Part shown: one piece after another, positions 36,693 to 42,805 of the stretch | How positions within the stretch are numbered: the stretch's first letter is position 1 | Layout: each line of letters starts with the position of its first letter | Assembly: GCA_937877655.1 (NCBI GenBank) | Contig: CALFJC010000058.1 | Location: 1-42,805, forward strand | Source of the DNA: an uncultured Selenomonadales bacterium | GTDB taxonomy: Bacteria; Bacillota; Negativicutes; Selenomonadales; Selenomonadaceae | Length of the DNA stretch: 42,805 nt | Direction of reading: 5' to 3' | Notes under the pieces: generated by a model | What the model was told of the DNA's origin: nothing | Databases searched by the model: none | Seen by the model: the letters and a program-made list of their open reading frames with translations, nothing else | Program-made: the position numbers and the translations under genes

Positions 36693-37642
36693 TCCCTAAT
36701 CACACCTTTGCCTTTGGCAACTTGCTCTTTGACGTATTCTTCAGAAACAACGCGCTTTTCAACCGTGATACCTTTGTTTGCATTTTTGCTCGCCAAAGTT
36801 TCTTCAATAGCCTCGAAGACCAAACTTTTATCGACAAGCTCGGCATTTTGGCGCGCCGCTTTGAACGCCGCCATCAAAACCGCGTTGGAAATGTCACTGC
36901 CCGAAATGCCGTCGTATTTCTCCGCCAATTCGTTTATGTCAATGTTGTTGGGCATCGTCGGCAAAATGTAATGTTGCCAAAGTTTTTTGCGACATTCAAG
37001 GTCGGGAAGTTTGAATTCAATATGCGTCGAGATTCTGCGCATAAAAGCAGGATCGAAGTTGGAAATAAAATTCGTCGCGAAAATTACGAAGTCTTGATAA
37101 TCATTCATGACCATCAGCATAACCGAACGAGTTTGATTGACGCTGACATCCGTCGCGCTGGACATGTTTGTTACTCGCTTGCTTAAAATGGCGTCAGCCT
37201 CGTCGAAAAATAAAATGCTGTTCGTTTCCTTCGCCGCCTCAAAAGCCTTGCGAATATTTTTCGGAGTCTCGCCTACGTACTTTGATTCAATGTCCGCGTA
37301 GTTGACTGCCAAAATTTTTCTGCCGAGATGCTTGGCAATGGCATGAGCCGCCATAGTTTTTCCCGTGCCGGGCTCGCCGTAAAGATTGATTCCGATTCTG
37401 CGCGACTGCTTGTAAACTTTTTGCAAGCCCCAGTCCTCGAAAACTTTTTTGCTGTTCTCCGCGTAATTGGCAACGTCAAGAATTTTATCCTTAACCGCCT
37501 GCGGCAAAATTATTTCGTCGAAAGAATACTTCGGCTCTTCGGGATAAAATTCAATCGGAGGCTCCTTAGACTTTTTCGCCGCCTTAATTTTTTCTTCCGC
37601 CGCCTTCTCGTCTTCCTTTGTAATAGGGTTCCAAAATGGCAT
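36689..37642 (-). CDS. AAA+ ATPase of the GTPase cluster
   Basis: 317 aa, one AAA+ module. Walker A 'GEPGTGKT' (89-96), pore-loop-like 'KYVGE' (121-125), Walker B 'ILFFDEADAI' (143-152), sensor 1 Asn in 'IFATNF', and Arg finger pair 'FMRRIS' (200-205). The lid helix follows with 'GISGSDISNAVLMAAFKAA', as in FtsH/Cdc48/spastin-like proteins. The first 40 residues are charged and may recruit partners; no protease or membrane domain is fused. Likely a hexameric remodeller. GGGAG before the ATG. Followed without gap by a module protein. Confidence 0.92.
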   Translation of the reverse strand: MPFWNPITKEDEKAAEEKIKAAKKSKEPPIEFYPEEPKYSFDEIILPQAVKDKILDVANYAENSKKVFEDWGLQKVYKQSRRIGINLYGEPGTGKTMAAHAIAKHLGRKILAVNYADIESKYVGETPKNIRKAFEAAKETNSILFFDEADAILSKRVTNMSSATDVSVNQTRSVMLMVMNDYQDFVIFATNFISNFDPAFMRRISTHIEFKLPDLECRKKLWQHYILPTMPNNIDINELAEKYDGISGSDISNAVLMAAFKAARQNAELVDKSLVFEAIEETLASKNANKGITVEKRVVSEEYVKEQVAKGKGVIRE

Positions 37643-37676
37643 TTGACAAAACTCCCTTCAAAAAATTTTTATCTTG

Positions 37677-37766
37677 TCACAGGAAAAATATTTTCCCGCC
37701 TTTAAACTTAACGTGATCATTAACTTGATTTTTCATTTTGTCAAGCTTCGCGCCTGCGAAAATCAT
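37677..37766 (-). CDS. Possible 29-aa peptide
   Basis: An open frame between the 40-aa membrane protein and the AAA+ gene: begins MIFAGAKLDKMKNQ and ends GGKIFFL. It fills the gap neatly but lacks a good ribosome site, so it may be chance. Confidence 0.2.
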   Translation of the reverse strand: MIFAGAKLDKMKNQVNDHVKFKGGKIFFL

Positions 37767-37776
37767 TTTGACTTTA

Positions 37777-37899
37777 TCATTGCAGATAAAAATAAATTCC
37801 CTCCGCTATCAAAACACAAATTATTAAAACTTTTGTTAAGGGGTCTGAGTCCTTGAAACTCATCAAAACGAAAACGAATAAAAATATCAACAGCCACAT
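37777..37899 (-). CDS. Small two-helix membrane protein (40 aa)
   Basis: Too short for routine gene calling but well supported: AAAGGAG lies 10 nt before the ATG, and the peptide consists of two hydrophobic helices (MWLLIFLFVFVLMS, then TKVLIICVLIAEGIYFYL) joined by a polar turn FKDSDPL. It lies between GTPase B and the AAA+ gene in the same direction. A membrane partner for the dynamin-like proteins or the ATPase is inferred. Confidence 0.6.
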   Translation of the reverse strand: MWLLIFLFVFVLMSFKDSDPLTKVLIICVLIAEGIYFYLQ

Positions 37900-37946
37900 A
37901 TAAACTTTTCTCCTTTCGCCCGTTCAGACATGCGGTTTGAAATTTT

Positions 37947-39734
37947 TTATCTGCAAGCTTGAATCTCGCCGATAAGATTTTCTGTCCGTTTGAGGAGCGC
38001 GGAAAGTTTTTCGTTTGAAGTTTCGGCTTCGGCAACTTTTGATTCAATCATTTTAATTTCTTTTTCGTAACTCGAAATTGTCGGGTTGAGATTTTCGTCC
38101 AAGCAATTTTCTGCCGAATTTTTTAATTGCTCGCCTATGTCACTGCCGACGGATTCAAAATTGGAAATGATGTCGTTCTTGACTTTGCGCTGTTCCTGCT
38201 CGCGCTTGCGTTGCTCTTCATTGCCTTTTATCATTGACCAAATCGTCCAAACCGCGCCCAAAATACTTATGGCGGCTCCGATTTTCCCCGCGTTGGCAGT
38301 TATGAATCGCGCAATTTTATTCGTAGTAGTCGGCGGCAAAGTTACGGTTGCCGTCGAAAATTTTTTCCAGAGAAAACCCGCGCCCTTACCTGTCGCCGCG
38401 CCGGCAACGGGATTGAAACCGAATTCAACTGTTGCCACAGTCCCGACGGCTTTTTCTACGAGCGGAGTTGCACGCGTCAAAATGGTCGGAACTTCTATAA
38501 CTTTTTGCAGGGCGTAAGGAGCGGCAATCTGAGCACCCTTTTGCCAAACAACCGCGCCCAATACCGCGCCCAAACCGCTCGGAATTAAAGTTCCCGAAGA
38601 AATTTCTTTGTTCACACGCTCCGCAATGTTTTCGTTGACTTGCTTGACAAAAACCGAGCCGTCGTAATTTTTAATGTCCTTGTCGAGTTCCTTGAAGGAT
38701 TCGTTTATGCGTTCAAAAATTTTTTCACTGCAAGCTTTGTAAAGCTCATGAACTTTATTATTTGCATCCTTGAGAATTTCTTGTGCCTTGTCGTTATCGC
38801 CGGAATTCAAAGCCGCCTCCGCTGTCTCGCGTCCGAGTTGAGAAATTTCGATTTCAAAATTGGAAATGAGTCCGTCAATGCCGCGCAGACATTCGGCTTT
38901 GCAGTCAAGCAAAATTTTTATGCGCTTTTGATCCGTTTCAATCAGAGCCTCAACGTCGTCATCATTTTTTTCCGCGTCCAAAATTTTGCGAAGTTCGGCG
39001 GCGATTGTGTTCAGCGGCAAATTTATTTTCTGAAGGACGCCCTTTTCCGCAACGAATTTATTGAGATTGGCAACAAAAACATCGTGCCCGCTCTTCGCAA
39101 GCCGCCGAATTTTTCTGCGCTCCTCCGTTTCCGTAAGGGCTTTGAAATAAGATGCGGTGTCGACAAAAGAAACATATAATTCTTTCGGGTCGTAAGGCTT
39201 CGTAACTTTTTTTAAATCCTCATAAATGACTTGCTGTTGTTCGGGGACGTTGCCGAGCGCGGTTCTGTCCATTTTGTTGACGACCAAAACCATATTGGCG
39301 GCGCGTTTTTGCTTAATGGCGAGTGTGCGGAAATGATCTCCCATGCGTTGGCTGAAGCCCTCGTTGGTTATGACGAAAATTAAAAGTGCGGCGTGATTTA
39401 TCTGATTGTAAGTTATTTCGTCATGGTCGGGACGAAGTTCCGTGTGAATGCCGGGCGTGTCGACAATTTCCAGTCCGTTCCATTCGTAAGGCGTCGAATT
39501 TTGCGTTGTGATTGCCGCGCCTATTTCAACGTCCGCGCCCGTGAGCATTTTGATGATACTCGATTTGCCCGCGCTGTATTGCCCGACGAAAACCAATTTG
39601 ATTTTGCCGCCGTCATCGGGAAAATTTTTCGGCAGGCATGAAGAATCAATTCCGAGCCGATTAAATTCTTCGGTGACTTCACGCAAAAGTTGTGCGCCTT
39701 CCTTTGTAAATTTGCTTAACTGAAATTCTTCCAT
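37947..39734 (-). CDS. Dynamin-like GTPase B (595 aa)
   Basis: GTPase domain at the N-terminus: G1 'GQYSAGKS' (51-58), G3 'DTPG' (92-95), G4 'NKMD' (153-156). A helical stalk follows, then two hydrophobic regions (about 375-405, 'IPSGLGAVLGAVVWQKGAQI', and about 475-500, 'GKIGAAISILGAVWTIWSMI') and a charged coiled coil to the end. This order matches bacterial dynamin-like proteins, which bind and deform membranes. Start at 39734 with GGAG 7 nt away; an upstream ATG overlaps the stop of GTPase A. Two neighbouring dynamin-like genes often encode a working pair. Confidence 0.88.
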   Translation of the reverse strand: MEEFQLSKFTKEGAQLLREVTEEFNRLGIDSSCLPKNFPDDGGKIKLVFVGQYSAGKSSIIKMLTGADVEIGAAITTQNSTPYEWNGLEIVDTPGIHTELRPDHDEITYNQINHAALLIFVITNEGFSQRMGDHFRTLAIKQKRAANMVLVVNKMDRTALGNVPEQQQVIYEDLKKVTKPYDPKELYVSFVDTASYFKALTETEERRKIRRLAKSGHDVFVANLNKFVAEKGVLQKINLPLNTIAAELRKILDAEKNDDDVEALIETDQKRIKILLDCKAECLRGIDGLISNFEIEISQLGRETAEAALNSGDNDKAQEILKDANNKVHELYKACSEKIFERINESFKELDKDIKNYDGSVFVKQVNENIAERVNKEISSGTLIPSGLGAVLGAVVWQKGAQIAAPYALQKVIEVPTILTRATPLVEKAVGTVATVEFGFNPVAGAATGKGAGFLWKKFSTATVTLPPTTTNKIARFITANAGKIGAAISILGAVWTIWSMIKGNEEQRKREQEQRKVKNDIISNFESVGSDIGEQLKNSAENCLDENLNPTISSYEKEIKMIESKVAEAETSNEKLSALLKRTENLIGEIQACR

Positions 39735-39748
39735 GTCAATCTCCTTCA

Positions 39749-42217
39749 TCAAATGATAAGTTCAAGTCTTTTTGCAAGTCTGAGTTTTTCCTCATAACGA
39801 GCGGTAACGTCGATTTCTTCGGCAGTCAAACCTGCCTTAGCCCACGCAGGAACGTTAGACTTATTGATTTCGCACGCAACAGTTTCCGCGACCCATTTGC
39901 CTTTTTCTTTGTAATAAATCCTGTAAACGAGACGCATAATTTTTCCGTTGACATGGGAGAAAAGTTTCGCCGCATAATTGACGATACCTTTTTCATTGAG
40001 TTTGGTTTGAACTTTCGGCAAAAATTCTTTCAGCCAGCTTTCGACTTCTTGCCAATCAGTTTTTGTACGACTTGTCGATTGATTAATTTGTTGCGATTGA
40101 GCAGGTTGAGTAATTCGTTTCGGCTGAATAATTTCCGCGATAATCGGGACGCCCGCGGTTTGTTGAGCGAGTTTGAAATTCAATGCTTTGACTTTTTGTT
40201 TCGGAAAAACGGCGTAAGCGCATTCCGCATTTTTATTTTCTTCGTCAAAGTCGAGAGGATAAGAATCAATGTCGAAGTCGCAATCCAAAATTTTTTTCAA
40301 TGTCTGCAAAAAATCTTCGTGCGGCTTGACGACAGAAATTTTTTCGCCCAAAAGATCTGAAAGTTCTTCCGTATTCAAATTGGAGCGCGGCGCAAAAACG
40401 ATCATCTTTTCGCCGGGCACTCGCGGGATGTCGCTGATTTCGTCTGCAGTGCCCGCATTTTTATAATCAACAGCTTCGCCGAGCAATTTGAAGTTAAGAT
40501 TGCTGAACTCGTTGAACAAAGCCGCCGCCATTTTCGATTGAGAGTCGCCAAGCCGTGCAAACATGAATTGATACGAAGCCAAAGAATAATAAAATTCGCC
40601 GATTCCCTTTTGCAAAATTTCCTTGTTAAGAATATCGACAACCTGTGAATGCATTTCGCCGAGAATTTTATAACTCGGTTCGTTTATGGCGTCAAAAAGT
40701 TTTTGCTGATTCTTGCGCTTTTTTTCTTCCGCGCTGTCCGAAAAAATATAACCCAAAACGCTGATAACGCCGAGCGCAATTCCCAAAGGCGGGAAAACTG
40801 CTCCAATGGCACGACTTGCCAAAAAACCTGCCGCGCCTGCTCCTGCCGCCAAGCCGCCCAACGCACCGATTCCGCCCGCAAAATATTCTCCCCAAGGAGT
40901 TGTTTCGTCCAGCCGAATATTCGTCCGCACATTGTCTTTGAAAGCAAATTTTAATTCCTGCGTCAACTCGTCGCTGAGTTCCTTAAGCTTGCGTCCGCAC
41001 TCGGCGGCTTCGCCCTTCAAAAATTCTTGATACTTTTCGTTGAACTTCAAACTTTGAAAACGTCGTTGCCAATTTTCGCCCGCTTGCTGATCTTCATAAT
41101 GATTTTCGACAAAATTATAAATCGCACTTTCAAGTTCTTCCGATAATCTGTTGCCGAGATTGTCGAGCCGCTCTTGTGATCTCTTCAAAAATTTTTCGTG
41201 CCACTCATCAAGCTCCTTGCGTTTTTCAAACCAAATATCGCTTGCCCGAAGATTCGCCGCGCTGTGTTCGTAAATTTTCAAAATGATATTGCTCATTGGA
41301 ACGGCTACGGCGTCGGCGAAAGTTTTTATCCGCAAAAATCTTCCGTCGCGGCGCACTTTGTCCAAAATAAATTCTTCGACTTCGGCAAAACGACTTAGCG
41401 CAAAAACTTTTGGATTCTTATCTTGAGATTGATACGCCGAAAGTAAATGCGTTGCGACAAATTTTATTCCGTTCCAATCTTGATTATGATTCACGGCAAA
41501 TTGTTTGAACTGATTAATGGCGGCGTTGATATTTGCTGTTTTTGCCATTTCTTCTTCCAAATCTTCAATGTCGAATTCGTCATTTATGTTGAAATTCATT
41601 TTGACGTTGATGACGCCGAGAACGGGCTTGCCAAGATTTTTAAGTTGCGCCAATTTCTCCGCCTCGTCGGGTTGCGGCGCGTCGCTTGTCAGCAAAAATA
41701 AAATCAAGTCCGCCGACTTCGCCGCCTCCAAAGCTTTGCTTTCATCAACGCGGGCTTCTTTTGCATCTTCACTGAATGCCGAAATTCCGGGCACGTCCCA
41801 AATTCGCAAACCTTGCCAATAATAATCGCGAACGTCAAGCGTAGTTCTTTGTGACCCTTTGCCGATTGATTTTCCGTTGCCGTGCGTCAAAATTTCCATA
41901 AGCGTTGACTTGCCCGCCATCGTCCGCCCGTAGACGACGATTGAAAAATCTTTCATGCGCCCGCGCAGATTTTGCAAAGCGTCACCGATTTTTAAAACTT
42001 CGCTTGTCAGCCGCCGCAACTCTTCCTTTTGCTTTTTGACGAGCTCGGTATTTTGAATGCGCTTGACTTTTCTTTGTTCCGAATCGGTTTTTGAAAGTTG
42101 ATTCTCCGCGTCATTCAAAGTTTTTTTAATGTCACTGTACTTGCCTTGCGCCAACAAATAGCCTTCTTCGGCAGATTGTTTGCACTTGACAAGTTCGCGC
42201 TCAATAGAACTGCTCAT
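39749..42217 (-). CDS. Dynamin-like GTPase A with C-terminal module (822 aa)
   Basis: An N-terminal coiled coil (about 5-90) precedes the GTPase domain: G1 'GRTMAGKS' (97-104), G3 'DVPG' (141-144); the G4 position reads 'NVKM' (205-208) and lacks the usual Asp. A long helical region follows, then a glycine-rich hydrophobic hairpin (about 440-490, 'GALGGLAAGAGAAGFLASRA' and 'PPLGIALGVISVLGYIF'). The last 110 residues are a copy of the cluster module ('DWQEVESWLKEFLPKVQTKL', 'YRIYYKEKGKWVAETVA', 'VPAWAKAGL', 'DVTARYEEKL'). This fusion ties the small proteins to the GTPase. GGGAGATGG precedes the ATG. Confidence 0.88.
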   Translation of the reverse strand: MSSSIERELVKCKQSAEEGYLLAQGKYSDIKKTLNDAENQLSKTDSEQRKVKRIQNTELVKKQKEELRRLTSEVLKIGDALQNLRGRMKDFSIVVYGRTMAGKSTLMEILTHGNGKSIGKGSQRTTLDVRDYYWQGLRIWDVPGISAFSEDAKEARVDESKALEAAKSADLILFLLTSDAPQPDEAEKLAQLKNLGKPVLGVINVKMNFNINDEFDIEDLEEEMAKTANINAAINQFKQFAVNHNQDWNGIKFVATHLLSAYQSQDKNPKVFALSRFAEVEEFILDKVRRDGRFLRIKTFADAVAVPMSNIILKIYEHSAANLRASDIWFEKRKELDEWHEKFLKRSQERLDNLGNRLSEELESAIYNFVENHYEDQQAGENWQRRFQSLKFNEKYQEFLKGEAAECGRKLKELSDELTQELKFAFKDNVRTNIRLDETTPWGEYFAGGIGALGGLAAGAGAAGFLASRAIGAVFPPLGIALGVISVLGYIFSDSAEEKKRKNQQKLFDAINEPSYKILGEMHSQVVDILNKEILQKGIGEFYYSLASYQFMFARLGDSQSKMAAALFNEFSNLNFKLLGEAVDYKNAGTADEISDIPRVPGEKMIVFAPRSNLNTEELSDLLGEKISVVKPHEDFLQTLKKILDCDFDIDSYPLDFDEENKNAECAYAVFPKQKVKALNFKLAQQTAGVPIIAEIIQPKRITQPAQSQQINQSTSRTKTDWQEVESWLKEFLPKVQTKLNEKGIVNYAAKLFSHVNGKIMRLVYRIYYKEKGKWVAETVACEINKSNVPAWAKAGLTAEEIDVTARYEEKLRLAKRLELII

Positions 42218-42243
42218 AAATCCATCTCCCGTTCAAAAACTTT

Positions 42244-42525
42244 TTACACTCCGCGCAGAGCCGCCTGTTCCAAGCATTGCAAATATTTTTGGCAAGGTAT
42301 TTCCGAAAAAAGTACGCATGCCGGCACATTCAAAGCTTCCGCGATTTTCATTACCGTTGTACATGTCATTCCTTTGTTCAGTCTGAAACATTCAATGCGG
42401 CTGACATATGATGTGCTGATGTCCGATTTTTCCGCGAGAATTTCTTGAGTCATGTGCTCCAAAACTCTGAAGCGATAAATGTTGCTTCCGATTGTTCGAT
42501 ACATTTGTTCTGCCGGCTCCGACAT
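42244..42525 (-). CDS. XRE-family regulator heading the GTPase cluster
   Basis: 93 aa. HTH domain (about 10-70) with 'RVLEHMTQEILAEKSDISTS' and 'YVSRIECFRLNKGMTCTTVM', a typical XRE fold for DNA binding as a dimer; the C-terminal 25 residues include two cysteines. Start at 42525 with GGGAGGTG 7 nt upstream. It is 26 nt from GTPase A in the same direction, so it is probably the first gene of the operon and its own regulator. Confidence 0.88.
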   Translation of the reverse strand: MSEPAEQMYRTIGSNIYRFRVLEHMTQEILAEKSDISTSYVSRIECFRLNKGMTCTTVMKIAEALNVPACVLFSEIPCQKYLQCLEQAALRGV

Positions 42526-42593
42526 GATAATCACCTCCCAAAAAATTATTGCATACCCAAAAATCATTTTTAAGGCACCGAAGGTTAAAATTA

Positions 42594-42608
42594 TTTACCG
42601 ACAGTAAA
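42594..42608. promoter_or_regulatory. Candidate XRE operator
   Basis: TTTAC-CGACA-GTAAA, a 15-bp inverted repeat about 70 bp upstream of the XRE start. The only short palindrome I noticed in that leader; binding is inferred. Confidence 0.35.
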
Positions 42609-42654
42609 AATCTCCGCAAAAATATTTTATCAAATTCATTCGTGTTTTTGGTGT

Positions 42655-42805
42655 CCTGCGAGGACACGGACAAAAAAAATTTCCGCAAATCCCAAAAAGC
42701 CCCGCGATTTTTTTCGGGAAAAATTTTTTATTCGAGAAGGCACAGACAAAAAAATTATCGCGAAGCTCCGAAAAGCCCCGCGATTTTTTTCGGGAAAAAT
42801 TTTTT
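42655..42805. repeat. 76-bp direct repeat upstream of the GTPase cluster
   Basis: The word GCCCCGCGATTTTTTTCGGG with its flanks occurs at 42699 and again at 42775, an offset of 76 bp; the preceding ACAAAAAAA and TCCGC-like words also repeat. The second copy runs into the window edge, so more copies may follow. No gene in this stretch. Confidence 0.85.

Noticed and set aside
37763..38047. 94-codon minus-strand frame between GTPase B and the AAA+ gene
   Set aside because: It overlaps the GTPase B 3' end in another frame and has no ribosome site; the 40-aa frame at 37777-37899 fits better.
32527..42525. Prophage or integrative element
   Set aside because: No integrase, terminase, portal, capsid or attachment repeats were seen; the genes look like a chromosomal operon.

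Overview
The window looks like chromosomal DNA of a Gram-negative-type Firmicute, most likely a member of the Negativicutes (Selenomonadales/Acidaminococcales group). It combines Firmicute-style features (TPP riboswitch with thiW and a short thiC, a three-domain mannitol PTS enzyme, strong GGAGG ribosome sites, frequent TTG/GTG starts) with lipid A genes in one run (lpxC, fabZ, lpxA, lpxI). The species assignment is inference. No rRNA, tRNA, CRISPR array, integrase or transposase was recognised.

Layout. 1-8.96 kb: a secreted LPP20-like protein; a leftward mannitol operon (mtlA, two cupin proteins, mtlD) facing a divergent FadR-type GntR regulator; a MATE transporter; a short RNase G. 9.0-11.3 kb: a TPP riboswitch with a duplicated 5' half controls thiW and thiC. 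11.5-16.9 kb: an orphan protein, a Tat-exported DUF362 lipoprotein, and an HPt protein followed by a soluble hybrid histidine kinase. 17.0-21.6 kb: cobJ, an NlpC/P60 endopeptidase, the muropeptide recycling pair mupG and murQ, and a polysaccharide deacetylase. 21.7-22.7 kb: rplM-rpsI. 22.8-28.4 kb: lpxC-fabZ-lpxA-hypothetical-lpxI and a C69 dipeptidase. 28.6-32.3 kb: a cytidylate-kinase-like protein, an inositol-type dehydrogenase, and an XRE regulator divergent from a membrane Ser/Thr kinase.

From 42.5 down to 32.5 kb lies the most unusual region: one leftward gene cluster of about 15 genes. It starts with a small XRE regulator, then two dynamin-like GTPases (822 and 595 aa) that each carry hydrophobic segments, a 40-aa two-helix membrane protein, an AAA+ ATPase, and nine small proteins, ending in a YkgJ-type cysteine-cluster protein. 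At least six copies of one roughly 100-residue module recur in this cluster: at the C-terminus of the large GTPase, twice in a 237-aa protein, and once in each of three others, with fragments in two more. Four small proteins share an M(I/V)P N-terminal hydrophobic anchor and two carry zinc ribbons. I do not recognise this combination as a named system. I infer a membrane-associated GTPase/AAA+ remodelling, stress or defence machine whose small proteins share a docking module.

Two genome-scale oddities run through the first 30 kb. First, eight arrays of 7-bp repeats of differing sequence sit in intergenic spaces, often supplying the stop codon of a neighbouring gene and in one case apparently replacing the end of murQ. 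Second, 3'-terminal gene fragments are duplicated directly downstream of lpxA (three extra 201-bp copies, almost purely synonymous differences), cobJ (one 117-bp copy) and mupG (one degenerate copy). A dispersed element made of three hairpins with covarying stems occurs three times. I saw no heptamer arrays in the GTPase cluster.
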